Below, one piece after another: positions 45,310 through 55,456 of a stretch of DNA of 57,640 nucleotides. Within the stretch, counting starts at the first letter, position 1, and each line of letters starts with the position of its first letter. Under the pieces are notes generated by a model. The model ran no database searches. It worked only from the letters and a program-made list of their open reading frames with translations, and was not told where the DNA came from. The stretch lies in assembly GCF_001299635.1 (NCBI RefSeq), contig NZ_JRHN01000036.1, forward strand, positions 1 through 57,640. Direction: 5' to 3'. The position numbers and the translations under genes were made by a program. The DNA comes from Clostridioides difficile. Its GTDB lineage: Bacteria; Bacillota; Clostridia; Peptostreptococcales; Peptostreptococcaceae.

Positions 45310-47784
45310 ATGAATGAATTGAAAAGAGTACCTTTGTATAATATACACAAAGAGCTTGGAGCAAAACTTGTTGAATTTGCTGGCTGGGAAATGCCTTTAG
45401 AATATGAAGGAATAAATAAAGAGCATGAAATGGTTAGAAAAAGTGCAGGTATATTTGATGTATCTCATATGGGAGAGGTACAAATAAAAGGTGCAGATTC
45501 AGAAAAATTTATACAAAATTTAGTTACAAATGATATAAGCACATTAAAGATAAATGACATTATATATACACCTATGTGTTATGAAAATGGAGGAGTAGTT
45601 GACGATTTATTAATATATAAATTTGGTGAAGAAGATTATTTATTAGTAATAAATGCAGGTAATATAGATAAAGATGTAGCATGGATAATAAAACAAAGTG
45701 AAGGATACCATGTAGATATAAAAAATGTTTCTAATGAAGTTAGTCAACTAGCAGTTCAAGGGCCTAAAGCAGAAGAAATTCTTCAAAAAATCATAGATAT
45801 AGATTTAAAATCAATAAAATTTTATAAGTCAATTCCATCAACAAAAATATGTGGTTTAACTTGTTTAGTTTCAAGAACAGGATATACTGGAGAAGATGGA
45901 TTTGAGATATATTGTAAAAGCGAACATACAGAAATAATTTGGAATGAAGTTTTAAAGGCTGGAGGAGAAGACATATGTCCTGCTGGTTTAGGCTGTAGAG
46001 ATACTTTGAGATTTGAAGCAGCTCTACCTCTGTATGGCCATGAAATAAATGAACATATATCTCCAATTGAAGGAGGCTTATCAATTTTTGTAAAAACAAA
46101 CAAGGAAGGCTTTGTTGGGAAAACAATCTTATCAGAAGAAAAAGAAAGTGGAGCTAAAAGAAAATTAATAGGCTTTGAGATGCAAGGTAAAGGGATGCCT
46201 AGAAATGGATACGATATAAAGATTGGCGACAAAACAGTAGGTTTTGTAACAACAGGATGTGCATCCCCAACAACAGGAAAAATTTTAGGTATGGGAATTA
46301 TAGATTCTGAATATGCAAAATTAGGAAATGAAATAGGAATAGCAATAAGAAAAAAAGTTGTTCCTGCGATGATAGTTAAGAAACCTTTTTACAAAAAGCA
46401 ATATAAAAAAGATAATACTATATCAAATGAAAAGAATAAATTTTCATATATACCTGCCACAAGTGAAGATAAATCAAAAATGCTAAAGGTAGTAGGTTTA
46501 AATTCAGTTGATGAATTATTTTCAGATATACCAGATGAAATAAAGTTAAAAAGAGATTTGAATTTAGAAAGTGGGAAATCTGAATTAGAAGTAAGTAAAA
46601 TAGTAAAAAGATTGTCAGAAGAAAATTTAAGTTTAGAAGATTTAACTTGTTTTCTTGGAGCTGGTGCATATGACCATTATATACCATCAATTATAAAACA
46701 TATAACTTCAAGATCTGAGTTTTATACAGCATATACTCCATATCAAGCTGAAATAAGTCAAGGGACTTTACAAGTAGTGTTTGAGTTCCAATCTATGATT
46801 GCAGAAATTACTGGCATGGAAATTGCAAATGCATCAATGTATGATGGTGCAACTGCTGCAATAGAAGCATGTATAATGGCTATGAACCAGACGAGAAAAA
46901 GTAAAATAGTAGTATCAAAAACTACACATCCTGAAACTTTATCAGTACTAAAGACTTATCTGCAATATAAAGATTGTGAAATAGTAGAAATTGATTTTTG
47001 TAATGAATATGGAATTACAGATATAGAAAAATTAAGAGCTTCAGTAGATAAAGATACAGCATGTGTTCTTATACAGACTCCTAACTTCTTTGGAATTATT
47101 GAAGAAATGGAAGAAATAGAAAAAATAACTCATGAAAATAAGGCTATGTTAATTATGAGTGTTGACCCAATATCATTAGGTGTTTTAAAGACACCAGGTG
47201 AAATAGGAGCAGATATTGTTGTTGGAGAAGCTCAATCATTAGGAAATCCTATCAATTTTGGAGGTCCTTATGTAGGATTTTTGGCTAGCAAATCTAAGTA
47301 TACAAGAAAAATGCCAGGAAGAATAGTTGGGCAAAGTTTAGATACAGAAGGTAAAACTGCATATGTACTAACTTTACAAACTAGAGAACAACATGTAAGG
47401 AGAGAAAAAGCAACTTCTAATATATGTTCAAATCAAGCCTTAAATGCTCTTGTAGCCTCAATATATATGGCTACTATGGGTAAAGAAGGTTTTAAAGAAG
47501 TTGGCATGCAATCTATGAAAAAAGCACATTATGCTTATAATAAACTTATACAAACTGGGAAATATAAGCCAATGTTCAAAGGTAAATTTTTCAAAGAATT
47601 TACTGTACAAGGAAATCTTAATGTAGAAACTATAAATAATAAACTTTTAGAAGAAAATATATTAGGTGGTTATAATTTAGAACACAATTATCCAGAATTA
47701 AAAAATTCAACTTTACTTTGTGTGACTGAGAAAAGAAGCAAAGAAGAAATAGATAAGTTAGTTGGAATAATGGAGGGATTATAA
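45310..47784 (+). CDS. gcvTPA: Fused glycine cleavage T protein - glycine dehydrogenase subunit 1
   Basis: An 824-aa fusion. Residues 1-365 are aminomethyltransferase (T protein): [47 protein letters not shown] and [16 protein letters not shown], which uses tetrahydrofolate to take the methylene group. Residues about 375-824 are the N-terminal half of the glycine dehydrogenase P protein ([57 protein letters not shown]). In most bacteria these are separate polypeptides. Start: ATG behind GGGAGGG, 73 nt after the riboswitch terminator. It shares one base with gcvPB (TAATG). The order gcvT-PA-PB and the tandem glycine riboswitch make the role in glycine breakdown secure. Confidence 0.96.
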   Translation: MNELKRVPLYNIHKELGAKLVEFAGWEMPLEYEGINKEHEMVRKSAGIFDVSHMGEVQIKGADSEKFIQNLVTNDISTLKINDIIYTPMCYENGGVVDDLLIYKFGEEDYLLVINAGNIDKDVAWIIKQSEGYHVDIKNVSNEVSQLAVQGPKAEEILQKIIDIDLKSIKFYKSIPSTKICGLTCLVSRTGYTGEDGFEIYCKSEHTEIIWNEVLKAGGEDICPAGLGCRDTLRFEAALPLYGHEINEHISPIEGGLSIFVKTNKEGFVGKTILSEEKESGAKRKLIGFEMQGKGMPRNGYDIKIGDKTVGFVTTGCASPTTGKILGMGIIDSEYAKLGNEIGIAIRKKVVPAMIVKKPFYKKQYKKDNTISNEKNKFSYIPATSEDKSKMLKVVGLNSVDELFSDIPDEIKLKRDLNLESGKSELEVSKIVKRLSEENLSLEDLTCFLGAGAYDHYIPSIIKHITSRSEFYTAYTPYQAEISQGTLQVVFEFQSMIAEITGMEIANASMYDGATAAIEACIMAMNQTRKSKIVVSKTTHPETLSVLKTYLQYKDCEIVEIDFCNEYGITDIEKLRASVDKDTACVLIQTPNFFGIIEEMEEIEKITHENKAMLIMSVDPISLGVLKTPGEIGADIVVGEAQSLGNPINFGGPYVGFLASKSKYTRKMPGRIVGQSLDTEGKTAYVLTLQTREQHVRREKATSNICSNQALNALVASIYMATMGKEGFKEVGMQSMKKAHYAYNKLIQTGKYKPMFKGKFFKEFTVQGNLNVETINNKLLEENILGGYNLEHNYPELKNSTLLCVTEKRSKEEIDKLVGIMEGL

Positions 47785-49241
47785 TGAAAGAATATAATAG
47801 TTTGTTGATAGATATATCTAAAAAAGGTAGAAAAGCATATTCACTTCCAAAGTTAGATATAGATGATATAAAAGTAGAAGATATGATTGACCAAAGTATG
47901 GTTAGACAAAGTGAATTGAATTTGCCAGAAGTTGGTGAATTAGAATTGGTTAGACATTATACCCTATTATCGAATAAAAATTTTGGAGTTGATACAGGTT
48001 TTTATCCTTTAGGTTCTTGTACTATGAAATATAACCCTAAAATAAATGAAGATATGGCAGCACTTCCAAACTTTACAGGAATGCATCCATACCAATCTTC
48101 AGATACAGCACAAGGTTCTCTTTCTTTAATGTATGATTTGTCAAGTAGACTTGCAGAAATTACAGGTATGGATGAAGTCACACTACAACCTTCAGCAGGT
48201 TCACATGGAGAATTTACAGGGCTAATGATTATAAAAGCATACCATGAAAACAGAGGAGACCATAAGAGAACTAAAGTAATAATTCCTGATTCTGCACATG
48301 GAACAAATCCAGCAAGTGCAGCTATGGCAAACTTTGATGTGATTCAGATAGCATCTGATAAAAATGGAGCTGTAGACATAGATGCATTAAAAGAAGTCTT
48401 AAGTGATGAAGTAGCAGCTCTTATGCTTACTAACCCAAGTACTCTTGGATTGTTTGAAAAAAATATAAAAGAAATAGCAAGCCTTGTACATGAAGCAGGA
48501 GGGCTTTTGTACTATGATGGTGCAAATATGAATGCTATTATGGGAATAACAAGACCTGGAGATATGGGATTTGATGTAGTGCATCTTAATCTTCATAAGA
48601 CTTTTTCTACTCCTCATGGTGGAGGAGGGCCAGGAGCTGGTCCTGTTGGAGTTAAAAAAGAATTGGTACCTTTTTTACCAATACCAGTGATTGAGAAACA
48701 AGAAGATAAGTATGTATTAAATTATGATAGAGAAAAATCTATTGGAAAAATTAAAAACTTCTATGGTAATTTTGGAGTGCTTGTAAGAGCTTACACATAT
48801 ATATTAACTATGGGAAGAGATGGCCTTAAAGAAGCAAGTGAGATGGCAGTTTTAAATGCTAATTATATCAAAGAGAGTATAAAAGATAATTATATCTTAC
48901 CAATAGATACTTTATGTAAACATGAGTTTGTATTAGGTGGATTACCAAGAGGAGAGGCAAATATAAAAACTATCGATATAGCAAAGAGACTTTTAGATTA
49001 TGGATACCATCCTCCAACAATGTATTTTCCTCTTATTATAAATGAAGCACTTATGATAGAGCCTACAGAAAGTGAAAGCATTGAAACATTAGATAGTTTT
49101 ATAGAAGCTATGAAAAATGTTGCTAAAGAGGCAAAAGAAGAGCCAGAGCTATTGAAAACTGCTCCACATAATACTTTAGTTAAGAGAGTGGATGACGCAA
49201 GAGCGGTAAAGAAACCTATACTTACATGGTCACAAAGATAA
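47784..49241 (+). CDS. gcvPB: Glycine dehydrogenase (decarboxylating) subunit 2
   Basis: A 485-aa P-protein C half, carrying pyridoxal phosphate on the Lys of [19 protein letters not shown] (about residue 273). Also visible: [38 protein letters not shown] and PPTMYFP. With GcvPA it decarboxylates glycine and passes the aminomethyl group to lipoyl-H protein. Start overlaps the gcvTPA stop by one base, with GGAGG 7 nt upstream. The operon ends here; no gcvH follows. Confidence 0.96.
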   Translation: MKEYNSLLIDISKKGRKAYSLPKLDIDDIKVEDMIDQSMVRQSELNLPEVGELELVRHYTLLSNKNFGVDTGFYPLGSCTMKYNPKINEDMAALPNFTGMHPYQSSDTAQGSLSLMYDLSSRLAEITGMDEVTLQPSAGSHGEFTGLMIIKAYHENRGDHKRTKVIIPDSAHGTNPASAAMANFDVIQIASDKNGAVDIDALKEVLSDEVAALMLTNPSTLGLFEKNIKEIASLVHEAGGLLYYDGANMNAIMGITRPGDMGFDVVHLNLHKTFSTPHGGGGPGAGPVGVKKELVPFLPIPVIEKQEDKYVLNYDREKSIGKIKNFYGNFGVLVRAYTYILTMGRDGLKEASEMAVLNANYIKESIKDNYILPIDTLCKHEFVLGGLPRGEANIKTIDIAKRLLDYGYHPPTMYFPLIINEALMIEPTESESIETLDSFIEAMKNVAKEAKEEPELLKTAPHNTLVKRVDDARAVKKPILTWSQR

Positions 49242-49290
49242 AAAATTAAAAATAAAAATTGTAAATATAAATAAATTTGTATTTATAAGA

Positions 49291-49329
49291 AAAAGCTATC
49301 TAACTTAATCTGGTTTAGATAGCTTTTTT
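49291..49329 (+). terminator. Intrinsic terminator of the gcv operon
   Basis: AAGCTATCTAA / TTTAGATAGCTT stem followed by T6. Confidence 0.9.
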
Positions 49330-49663
49330 ATGTATTAATATATATGATATTTACTACAGAAGTTTTAAATTACATTAGCATCTATATAGAGTGTTAGGAT
49401 AATGATTATAATACCAATATTTATAGGAATTATGGAAATTTATTTTGGTAAAATTTTATTTACTTTTTTAGCTTAAGAGAAGCTTAACTAAAATATATCG
49501 AAATTTATAAAAATTTAGGAAATCTTAAGAATTATAATATTTAAATCTTTAGATTTATATTTTATTATATAAACTATAGAATAATAAAATAAAAAATTGA
49601 TACTTTTATAATATATTTGTAGCTTTAAGTATAAAAAAATCGTTAAGTTGAAAGGAGTAGAAT
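49330..49663 (+). other. Intergenic region before the CtpE-like ATPase
   Basis: About 330 bp. A possible 24-codon hydrophobic peptide starts at about 49402 but has only a poor ribosome site. A weak hairpin TTAGCTT / AAGCTTAA lies near 49468-49490. No clear promoter or RNA motif. Confidence 0.35.
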
Positions 49664-52021
49664 ATGGATAATATTAATTTAAAAAGGTATAATTGTGATA
49701 TAAATATGGGGTTAAGCAGTAGACAACTTCAAAGTAGAATAGATGATAATTTAATTAATGTATTTGATAATGGAAAAACTAAAACATATAAACAAATTCT
49801 TAAAGATAATGTGTTTACACTTTTTAACTTGATAAATATTGTTTTAGTATGTCTATTAGTATCAGTTGGTTCTTTTAAGAATACTCTATTTATATTTATT
49901 GCTGTAATTAATACTATTATAGGGGTAATTCAAGAAATAAGAGCTAAAAGGTTGCTGGACAATCTATCTGTCATAGTCTCAAATAAGGTATCCGTTATAA
50001 GAGAAAGAGAGAAAAAAGAAATTGATGTACAAGAATTGGTACTAGATGATATTATGATTTTAAAAACAGGTAATCAAATTTGTGCAGATTCAAAAGTTTT
50101 AGATGGAAAATTAGAGGTAAATGAGTCTTTAATTACAGGAGAATCTGATATTATTGTAAAAAACAAAGGTGATTTCTTATATTCTGGTAGTTTTATAATT
50201 TCTGGAGAAGCTTTTGTGAGAGTTGAAAATATAGGTAAAGACAACTATGCAAATAAGATAGCTAATGATGCTAAGGTTTCTAGAAAACATAACTCTCAAC
50301 TTAGAAATTCATTAAATACAATATTAAAAGTTGTAGGTATAATAATTATTCCTCTAGGAATCATATTATTTGCAAAGCAACATTTTGGAAATGGAGATTC
50401 TATAACAACATCTGTAGTAGGAACTGTGGCAGCTGTAAATGGAATGATACCAGAGGGATTGACACTACTTACAAGTATTGCATTAGCTGTAGGAACTATA
50501 AAGCTTGCAAGTCATAAAACTTTAGTGCAGGAGTTATACTGTGTAGAAACTCTTGCCAGAGTCGATACATTATGCCTTGATAAAACAGGTACAATTACAG
50601 AGGGTAAAATGCAAGTTGATGATGTAGTAATGCTAGAGAAAGTAGATATTGATGATATAATGGGCAATATATGTAATGCCCTTAAAGATGATAATGCAAC
50701 ATTAAATGCAATAAGAGATAAATACAATATTTTAGATACATATAAAGTTAAAAATTTAATTCCATTTTCATCAGAAAGAAAATACAGTGGAGTATCCTTT
50801 GAAAATAAAGGGACATATTTATTAGGAGCATTTGAGTTTATTTTTAAGGAGAAATATAAAGAGTTTAAAGCAGAGGTTGAAAGATATTCTAAAAAAGGTA
50901 ATAGAGTAATAGTTTTAGCTCATAGTAATTCTTGTATGGAAGGAGACAATATACCTAAAGATATAAAACCACTAGCTTTTATATTGATACTGGACAAAAT
51001 TAGAGATGAAGCTAAAGAGACATTAGAATTTTTTTATAATGAGGGTGTAGATATAAAAATTATATCTGGAGACAATCCAATAACAGTAAGTGAAGTGGCT
51101 AGAAAAGCAGGTCTTAAAACGGCTAGTAATTTTATTGATGCTACAACACTTAAAAATGATGAAGATATATATGAAGCTGTTGATAAATATAGTGTTTTTG
51201 GAAGGGTAAGTCCACAACAGAAAAAACAAATGATTTTAGCACTAAAAAAACAAAATCATACAGTAGCTATGACTGGAGATGGTGTAAATGACGTGTTGGC
51301 ACTTAAAGAAGCTGATTGTAGTATAGCAATGGCTTCTGGAAGTGATATTACTAAAAATGTTTCTAATTTAGTATTACTGGACTCAAATTTTGCATCAATG
51401 CCAAAAGTTGTTATGGAAGGAAGAAAGATAATTAATAATATTCAAAGAGCATCTTCTTTATTTTTAGTAAAGACAATTTTCTCATTCTTCTTGTCTATAT
51501 TAACATTATTCTTCTTTAGTAGACAGTATCCATTTGTGCCTATACAATTATCACTAATTGGAGCTGTGACAGTGGGGATACCATCATTCTTCTTAGCTCT
51601 TGAAGCAAATAAAAGTAGAATTTCAGGAAATTTTTTACTCAATATATTAAAAAATGCCTTACCAGGAGCATTGTGTGTAACAGTAAATGTAATTATTGTG
51701 TACAACATAGTTGAATACTTAGGTTATAGTTCAAGCGTATTTTCTACAATGTGTGCGATATTAACTGGTGTATGTGGTCTTTTAATATTAAGACAACAAT
51801 GTTTACCATTTAATAAAGAAAGACTATTTTTAATTGTAAGTATGACTATTGCATTTGTTATTGGAATTTTGTTTTTAGGTGGATTATTCTCATTTGTAGC
51901 ATTGAGTAAAGACTTAATTCTTATAACTATAACATTAGCAGTATTAATGCCAATTATGATAAAAGTAATGCTATTCGTATTAGATGAGATATTAGATACA
52001 ATAGTTCCAGATTTAAATTAA
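49664..52021 (+). CDS. CtpE-like cation P-type ATPase
   Basis: A 785-aa P-type ATPase. Motifs: LITGESD (actuator), MIPEGL in membrane helix 4, CLDKTGTITEG (phosphorylation), TGDGVNDVLALKEADCSIAMASGSD (hinge), and LLDSNFASMPKVVMEGRKIINNIQRASS, the last being the mark of the CtpE group, for which calcium uptake has been reported in mycobacteria. It lacks the N-terminal metal-binding Cys domains of copper/zinc pumps. About eight to ten membrane helices. Start: ATG behind AAAGGAG. Single gene with its own terminator. Substrate is inferred from the group. Confidence 0.88.
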   Translation: MDNINLKRYNCDINMGLSSRQLQSRIDDNLINVFDNGKTKTYKQILKDNVFTLFNLINIVLVCLLVSVGSFKNTLFIFIAVINTIIGVIQEIRAKRLLDNLSVIVSNKVSVIREREKKEIDVQELVLDDIMILKTGNQICADSKVLDGKLEVNESLITGESDIIVKNKGDFLYSGSFIISGEAFVRVENIGKDNYANKIANDAKVSRKHNSQLRNSLNTILKVVGIIIIPLGIILFAKQHFGNGDSITTSVVGTVAAVNGMIPEGLTLLTSIALAVGTIKLASHKTLVQELYCVETLARVDTLCLDKTGTITEGKMQVDDVVMLEKVDIDDIMGNICNALKDDNATLNAIRDKYNILDTYKVKNLIPFSSERKYSGVSFENKGTYLLGAFEFIFKEKYKEFKAEVERYSKKGNRVIVLAHSNSCMEGDNIPKDIKPLAFILILDKIRDEAKETLEFFYNEGVDIKIISGDNPITVSEVARKAGLKTASNFIDATTLKNDEDIYEAVDKYSVFGRVSPQQKKQMILALKKQNHTVAMTGDGVNDVLALKEADCSIAMASGSDITKNVSNLVLLDSNFASMPKVVMEGRKIINNIQRASSLFLVKTIFSFFLSILTLFFFSRQYPFVPIQLSLIGAVTVGIPSFFLALEANKSRISGNFLLNILKNALPGALCVTVNVIIVYNIVEYLGYSSSVFSTMCAILTGVCGLLILRQQCLPFNKERLFLIVSMTIAFVIGILFLGGLFSFVALSKDLILITITLAVLMPIMIKVMLFVLDEILDTIVPDLN

Positions 52022-52035
52022 ATTTAAGAATATAT

Positions 52036-52070
52036 AAAAAAGAGCAGTTTTTTATTGAACTGCTCTTTTT
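52036..52070. terminator. Bidirectional terminator, CtpE-like gene / ppnP
   Basis: AAAAAGAGCAGTT / AACTGCTCTTTTT with A and T tracts on both sides, shared by the convergent genes. Confidence 0.9.
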
Positions 52071-52107
52071 AGATGTGTTTTATTTTATGTAAGAATATGT
52101 ATGTTTA

Positions 52108-52425
52108 TTAATCAGCTATATATGAGCAACAGTAGTCAACAACTTCATTAACTTTTAAATCGAAACTTGAATCACTAGGAACATTAAACTTCTGCCCTTC
52201 TTTATAAGTTATAAACTCATTACTTCCAGGTAATTTTACATCCATACTTCCAGCAAGCATTTCCATTATTTCTTCTTCTCTAGTAGAAAAAGTATATTCT
52301 CCAGGTAACATTAATCCTAAAGTTTTTCTTTCTCCATTAGGAAATATTATTACTCTACTACTTACTTTACCATCAAAATAAACGTTTGCCTTTTTTACTG
52401 CAGTAACATTTTTAAATTCACTCAT
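52108..52425 (-). CDS. ppnP: Pyrimidine/purine nucleoside phosphorylase (PpnP, DUF1255)
   Basis: A 105-aa one-domain cupin that in E. coli (YaiE) splits nucleosides with phosphate. The family pattern is complete: [50 protein letters not shown] and [16 protein letters not shown]. Start: ATG with GGAGG upstream on the minus strand. Stop lies next to the shared terminator. A nucleoside-salvage role fits the guanine deaminase gene nearby on the same strand, though they are separate transcripts. Confidence 0.93.
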   Translation of the reverse strand: MSEFKNVTAVKKANVYFDGKVSSRVIIFPNGERKTLGLMLPGEYTFSTREEEIMEMLAGSMDVKLPGSNEFITYKEGQKFNVPSDSSFDLKVNEVVDYCCSYIAD

Positions 52426-52666
52426 TAGATAAAACCTCCAAAATTATTTATACATATATATTATATAAAAATAACACAAAAATTACTAGATATTTACAAA
52501 TAAAATTTAGTATTTATTAAAAATTTTAATATAAATAAAAAATAAAGAAAAATAATATATAATATTAGGACTTTTTAAAAGCTTATAATCTTACAAGAGA
52601 GTAATTAAATCTTTAATAATTTGAAAATAATAAGATATGAAATGAACAGATTATTCAATAGAGGTT
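52426..52666 (+). other. AT-rich intergenic region upstream of ppnP
   Basis: About 240 bp that must hold the ppnP promoter (minus strand) and perhaps the promoter of the small ORF that follows; no convincing box or RNA motif was found. Confidence 0.4.
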
Positions 52667-52879
52667 GTGTATCTTCTAACAGCTACAGTTATAATTGTAA
52701 TAAGTTTTATTTTTTACAATAGATTATTTCAATTTAATAATTTTGATATTCTTATAAAACCAATACTACTTATTTTAATATCATCAGTATTATTTATGAA
52801 AATAAAGTTGCAGATAGGATGGGTAATCTTAAGATTTAGTGTATGTAAAGCGTACAACAAAAGTAAAAGTAAAGTTTAA
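52667..52879 (+). CDS. Possible small two-helix membrane protein
   Basis: A 70-codon frame beginning with GTG after a modest AGAGG site. The product has a hydrophobic segment at about 2-17 and another at about 28-45, then a basic tail. No family is recognised. It lies in a 730-bp gap between ppnP and guaD and is followed by two tandem hairpins. It could be a real small membrane protein, a fragment, or chance; AT-rich DNA readily gives hydrophobic frames. Confidence 0.35.
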   Translation: MYLLTATVIIVISFIFYNRLFQFNNFDILIKPILLILISSVLFMKIKLQIGWVILRFSVCKAYNKSKSKV

Positions 52880-52989
52880 GGTTACCTACCAAAATGAGTT
52901 ATTAATTTTATAAAACTATAGGTATTCTGCTTAATATCTGGATACATGTAGATAATCTTAAATGCTAAGAGGGGATTATATTAAGGAAA

Positions 52990-53028
52990 ATAGTATTAGT
53001 AAAAATATGTTACATTCACTAATACTAT
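52990..53028. repeat. Perfect 11-bp inverted repeat
   Basis: ATAGTATTAGT (52990-53000) and ACTAATACTAT (53018-53028) with a 17-nt loop, directly before the guaD terminator. No T tract of its own. Confidence 0.5.
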
Positions 53029-53037
53029 AAATAAGCT

Positions 53038-53088
53038 AAAAAGAGTGTATTTTAACCTATAGTTTTGAGTTTTAAAATACACTCTTTT
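53038..53088. terminator. Terminator of guaD (minus strand), possibly bidirectional
   Basis: Sixteen-bp stem (AAAGAGTGTATTTTAA and its complement) with T-rich flanks on both strands. Confidence 0.85.
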
Positions 53089-53152
53089 ATTAATTGTAGT
53101 CATATAAATGAAACGGATTATATGGACAAATTTTATATAATTAAAATTTTTA

Positions 53153-54430
53153 TTATAATTCTATACTAGGTTCTTCAATTAATTTTCCACATACATATCT
53201 ATGAATGATATTTCTATCATCACCAACATAGATAAACCTTTCAAGTCTTTCAAGTATAGAATAATTGGCATGATTCAAATCTGAATCATCAATAATTAAT
53301 GCATCAAAATCATAATCTTCCTCAAAACTACCAACTTTTCCAAAGAAACTTCCTCCACTTTTTGTTGCAATATAAAAAGCTTCAGATAAAGATAAGAAAT
53401 TACACTTCTTACCAGAATTTACCCAATATAATTTAGATAATTGTATTGCAGATACTATGGCTTTAAATATTGACAAAGTATGCCCACCACTTATATCTGA
53501 ACCAAGAGCTAATTTAATATTATTATCAATTAATTTTCTAATAGGCATAGCTCCACTACCAACATTAAAGTTAGAAGCTGGGCAGTGAACTGCCATAACA
53601 TTATTTTCTCTCATTAAATCTATTTCTTCCTGAGAACAATGAATACAGTGAGCCATTAGTGTAGGAGTCTGACCAAATAAATTATATCTATTATAAGCAT
53701 CTCCATAAAATTTAGATTCAGGTTCTAAACTTTTAACCCATTCGATTTCATCATGATTTTCAGATAAGTGTGATTGCATAGGAATATTATACTTTAAACA
53801 TAAATCACCCAAACCTTTTAAAAGTTCACTTGTACAGCTTGGTATAAATCTAGGGGTTATGATTGGTTTTACAATAGAATCTGTATCATTGTATTTGTTT
53901 ATAATTTCTTCTGTGTCAGTAATAGAATCATGAGTATTTTCTAGTAAGGTGTCAGAGCAATTCATATTCATATTTACTTTACCAACGTATGCTCCAAGTC
54001 CAATCTCTTTGAATATATCCATAAGTTTCATAGACGCTTCTTTATGTACTGTAGCAAATACAGTTATTCTTGTAGTTCCAGATTTCCAAACTTCTTTCAC
54101 AAATTTTCTATACATTTTTGTTGCATATTCTATATCTGCATAATTTGATTCTTCTGGAAATGTATAAGTTTCGAGCCATGGTAGAAGTTCTTTATCCATA
54201 GCCATTCCTAGATTTTTAAATTGAGATGCATGACAGTGAAGGTCATTCATGCCAGGTATTATAAGTTTGTCAGTGTAATCTATTATTTCTGTGTTTTTAT
54301 ATTCTTTAGGTATTTCTTTAAAGATTCCTTTTACTTTACCTTTGTCTAGTATAATGTAACTATTTTCAAATACTGTGAAAGCATCTGAAGTTTTTGTGAA
54401 AATTATATTTCCTTTTATTGCTTTTAACAT
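53153..54430 (-). CDS. guaD: Guanine deaminase (amidohydrolase family)
   Basis: A 425-aa zinc amidohydrolase converting guanine to xanthine. Seen: GMNDLHCHASQF (metal HxH, about 60-68), the substrate-type loop E-T-Y-T-F-P-E-E, P-R-F-I-P-S-C-T, QSHLSENHDE (His), AHCIHCSQEE and LGSDISGGHTLS (metal Asp). These match guanine deaminase rather than the chlorohydrolase/SsnA relatives. Start: ATG with AGGAGAC close upstream. Single gene; no purine riboswitch was found in the leader. Confidence 0.9.
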   Translation of the reverse strand: MLKAIKGNIIFTKTSDAFTVFENSYIILDKGKVKGIFKEIPKEYKNTEIIDYTDKLIIPGMNDLHCHASQFKNLGMAMDKELLPWLETYTFPEESNYADIEYATKMYRKFVKEVWKSGTTRITVFATVHKEASMKLMDIFKEIGLGAYVGKVNMNMNCSDTLLENTHDSITDTEEIINKYNDTDSIVKPIITPRFIPSCTSELLKGLGDLCLKYNIPMQSHLSENHDEIEWVKSLEPESKFYGDAYNRYNLFGQTPTLMAHCIHCSQEEIDLMRENNVMAVHCPASNFNVGSGAMPIRKLIDNNIKLALGSDISGGHTLSIFKAIVSAIQLSKLYWVNSGKKCNFLSLSEAFYIATKSGGSFFGKVGSFEEDYDFDALIIDDSDLNHANYSILERLERFIYVGDDRNIIHRYVCGKLIEEPSIEL

Positions 54431-54674
54431 ATAAGTCTCCTTAGTTTTAAATTTGTTAATTTTAATATATGTAGGTCATATTTTGGTTTTATAAATTAAA
54501 ATTTTACCATATGTATTATATCAAATCTAAGATATAAATTCTATTATATAATAGTAAATAGTAGTGAAATGCAGTTGTTTGCTATTATCTCCTAAGATAC
54601 ATTCTACTGGAATTTAGCTGATATTTAATAAAAATATAATGCTAACTGACATTTTACTGACATAAAATTGAACC
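54431..54674. other. Intergenic region upstream of guaD
   Basis: About 240 bp. Holds the palindrome CTATTATATAATAG near 54541-54554, a possible operator or promoter part for guaD. Otherwise nothing recognised. Confidence 0.4.
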
Positions 54675-54866
54675 TTATTTAAAGAGAAGATTACTTATAT
54701 TCTCATATGCTTCTTTATCCATTTCATATAAAATGTGAGAATATCTATTCATAGTTATTTTTATATCTGTATGTCCTAATCTTTCAGAAATTATTTTTAA
54801 GTTGGTTCCATCTAGAAGAATTAAGCGTGCATTTGTATGTTTTAATTCATGTATATTTAATATCTC
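54675..54866 (-). pseudogene. C-terminal stub of a tyrosine recombinase (integrase)
   Basis: Minus-strand translation of the last roughly 63 codons reads ..NIHELKHTNARLILLDGTN, then LKIISERLGHTDIKIT, MNRYSHILYEMDKEAYENI and a stop. This is the catalytic end of a phage/ICE integrase: box II H-x-x-R (here HELK, with the Arg changed to Lys), LGH, and the nucleophile Tyr in RYSH. Upstream of it the frame runs into stops, so the N-terminal two thirds are gone. It marks the former edge of a mobile element. Confidence 0.82.
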
Positions 54867-55001
54867 AAAGATTATTATTTTTTAATAATATTTTGAAAGG
54901 CATACGAAATTTTGCTTGAGTCTAAGGTTTGAGTTTAGAGTTTAGACATATTAGGTCTAATTCATTTTTTAATATTCCTTGTAATTTTAATTTGCTTTGT
55001 T

Positions 55002-55158
55002 TTAGCTTTTTTCTTTTAATAAACTTATTAGTTCTTCAGGTGCTGATAATGTTCTCTTTGATTTTGATGTTTTATTATATCTCTTCTGTTTTTAATTTTT
55101 TTCTTATGAAGGCTGACTTAGTATCCATAAGAGCACCATCCTTTGAGTTAGTTTGAAT
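55002..55158 (-). pseudogene. Decayed coding remnant with the KSAFIRKK repeat peptide
   Basis: On the minus strand one frame gives IQTNSKDGALMDTKSAFIR-KKL before stopping, and a shifted frame continues as KTSKSKRTLSAPEELISLL-KEKS and a stop. An indel in the A-rich stretch between them would account for the break. The DTKSAFIRKK part is the second copy of the 37-bp repeat seen at 6491-6527 (here 55096-55132). The parent family is not recognised. Confidence 0.5.
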
Positions 55159-55253
55159 TAATTACTTAATTATATTTTATAACAAGTGAAAAAAATTTTC
55201 AGAGTTTATTAAAAAAATGTTTATTTTTATTAAATTATAAATTGGTACAAATA

Positions 55254-55456
55254 TTCAAAAATAATCTATTTATGATATAATAAAAATATAAGAGTTTTGC
55301 AGCGTGCGATTTTTCTGTTTAAGTATAGTTTAACAGTTGAAACATAAGGCATTGAGAGTGTATGATAAGTGTTATCAATTGCACGACTATCCGCGCACTG
55401 CAAATTTAAGAGAGTTGTATATATGTAAGTATTGGAAATGCTAAGTTTATTTTGGG
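55254..55456 (+). promoter_or_regulatory. CRISPR leader with promoter and long-range stem
   Basis: A promoter TTCAAA (55254-55259), 16-bp spacer, TATAAT (55276-55281) faces the array. The leader then contains TTTGCAG-C-GTGCG (55296-55308), which can pair with CGCGC-A-CTGCAAA (55392-55404) apart from one mismatch and one G-T pair, enclosing about 83 nt. GCAGTG-type sequences are common in Firmicute CRISPR leaders. Confidence 0.6.

Noticed and set aside
45791-46690. Several minus-strand frames inside gcvTPA
   Set aside because: Antisense shadows of a certain gene; low-complexity Leu/Tyr-rich products, no start signals.
54431-54674. Purine riboswitch upstream of guanine deaminase
   Set aside because: No conserved purine-aptamer core (three-way junction with the loop-loop motif) could be found on the minus strand.
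54929-55156. Plus-strand frame of 75 codons in the decayed zone
   Set aside because: Phe/Leu/Ile-rich product with no ribosome site; the minus strand gives a better explanation as a broken gene.
55160-55456. A type I toxin-antitoxin pair next to the CRISPR array, as known for C. difficile
   Set aside because: I searched both sides of the array for a short hydrophobic, Lys-tailed toxin frame with a strong ribosome site and found none; the leader region contains only promoter and stem.
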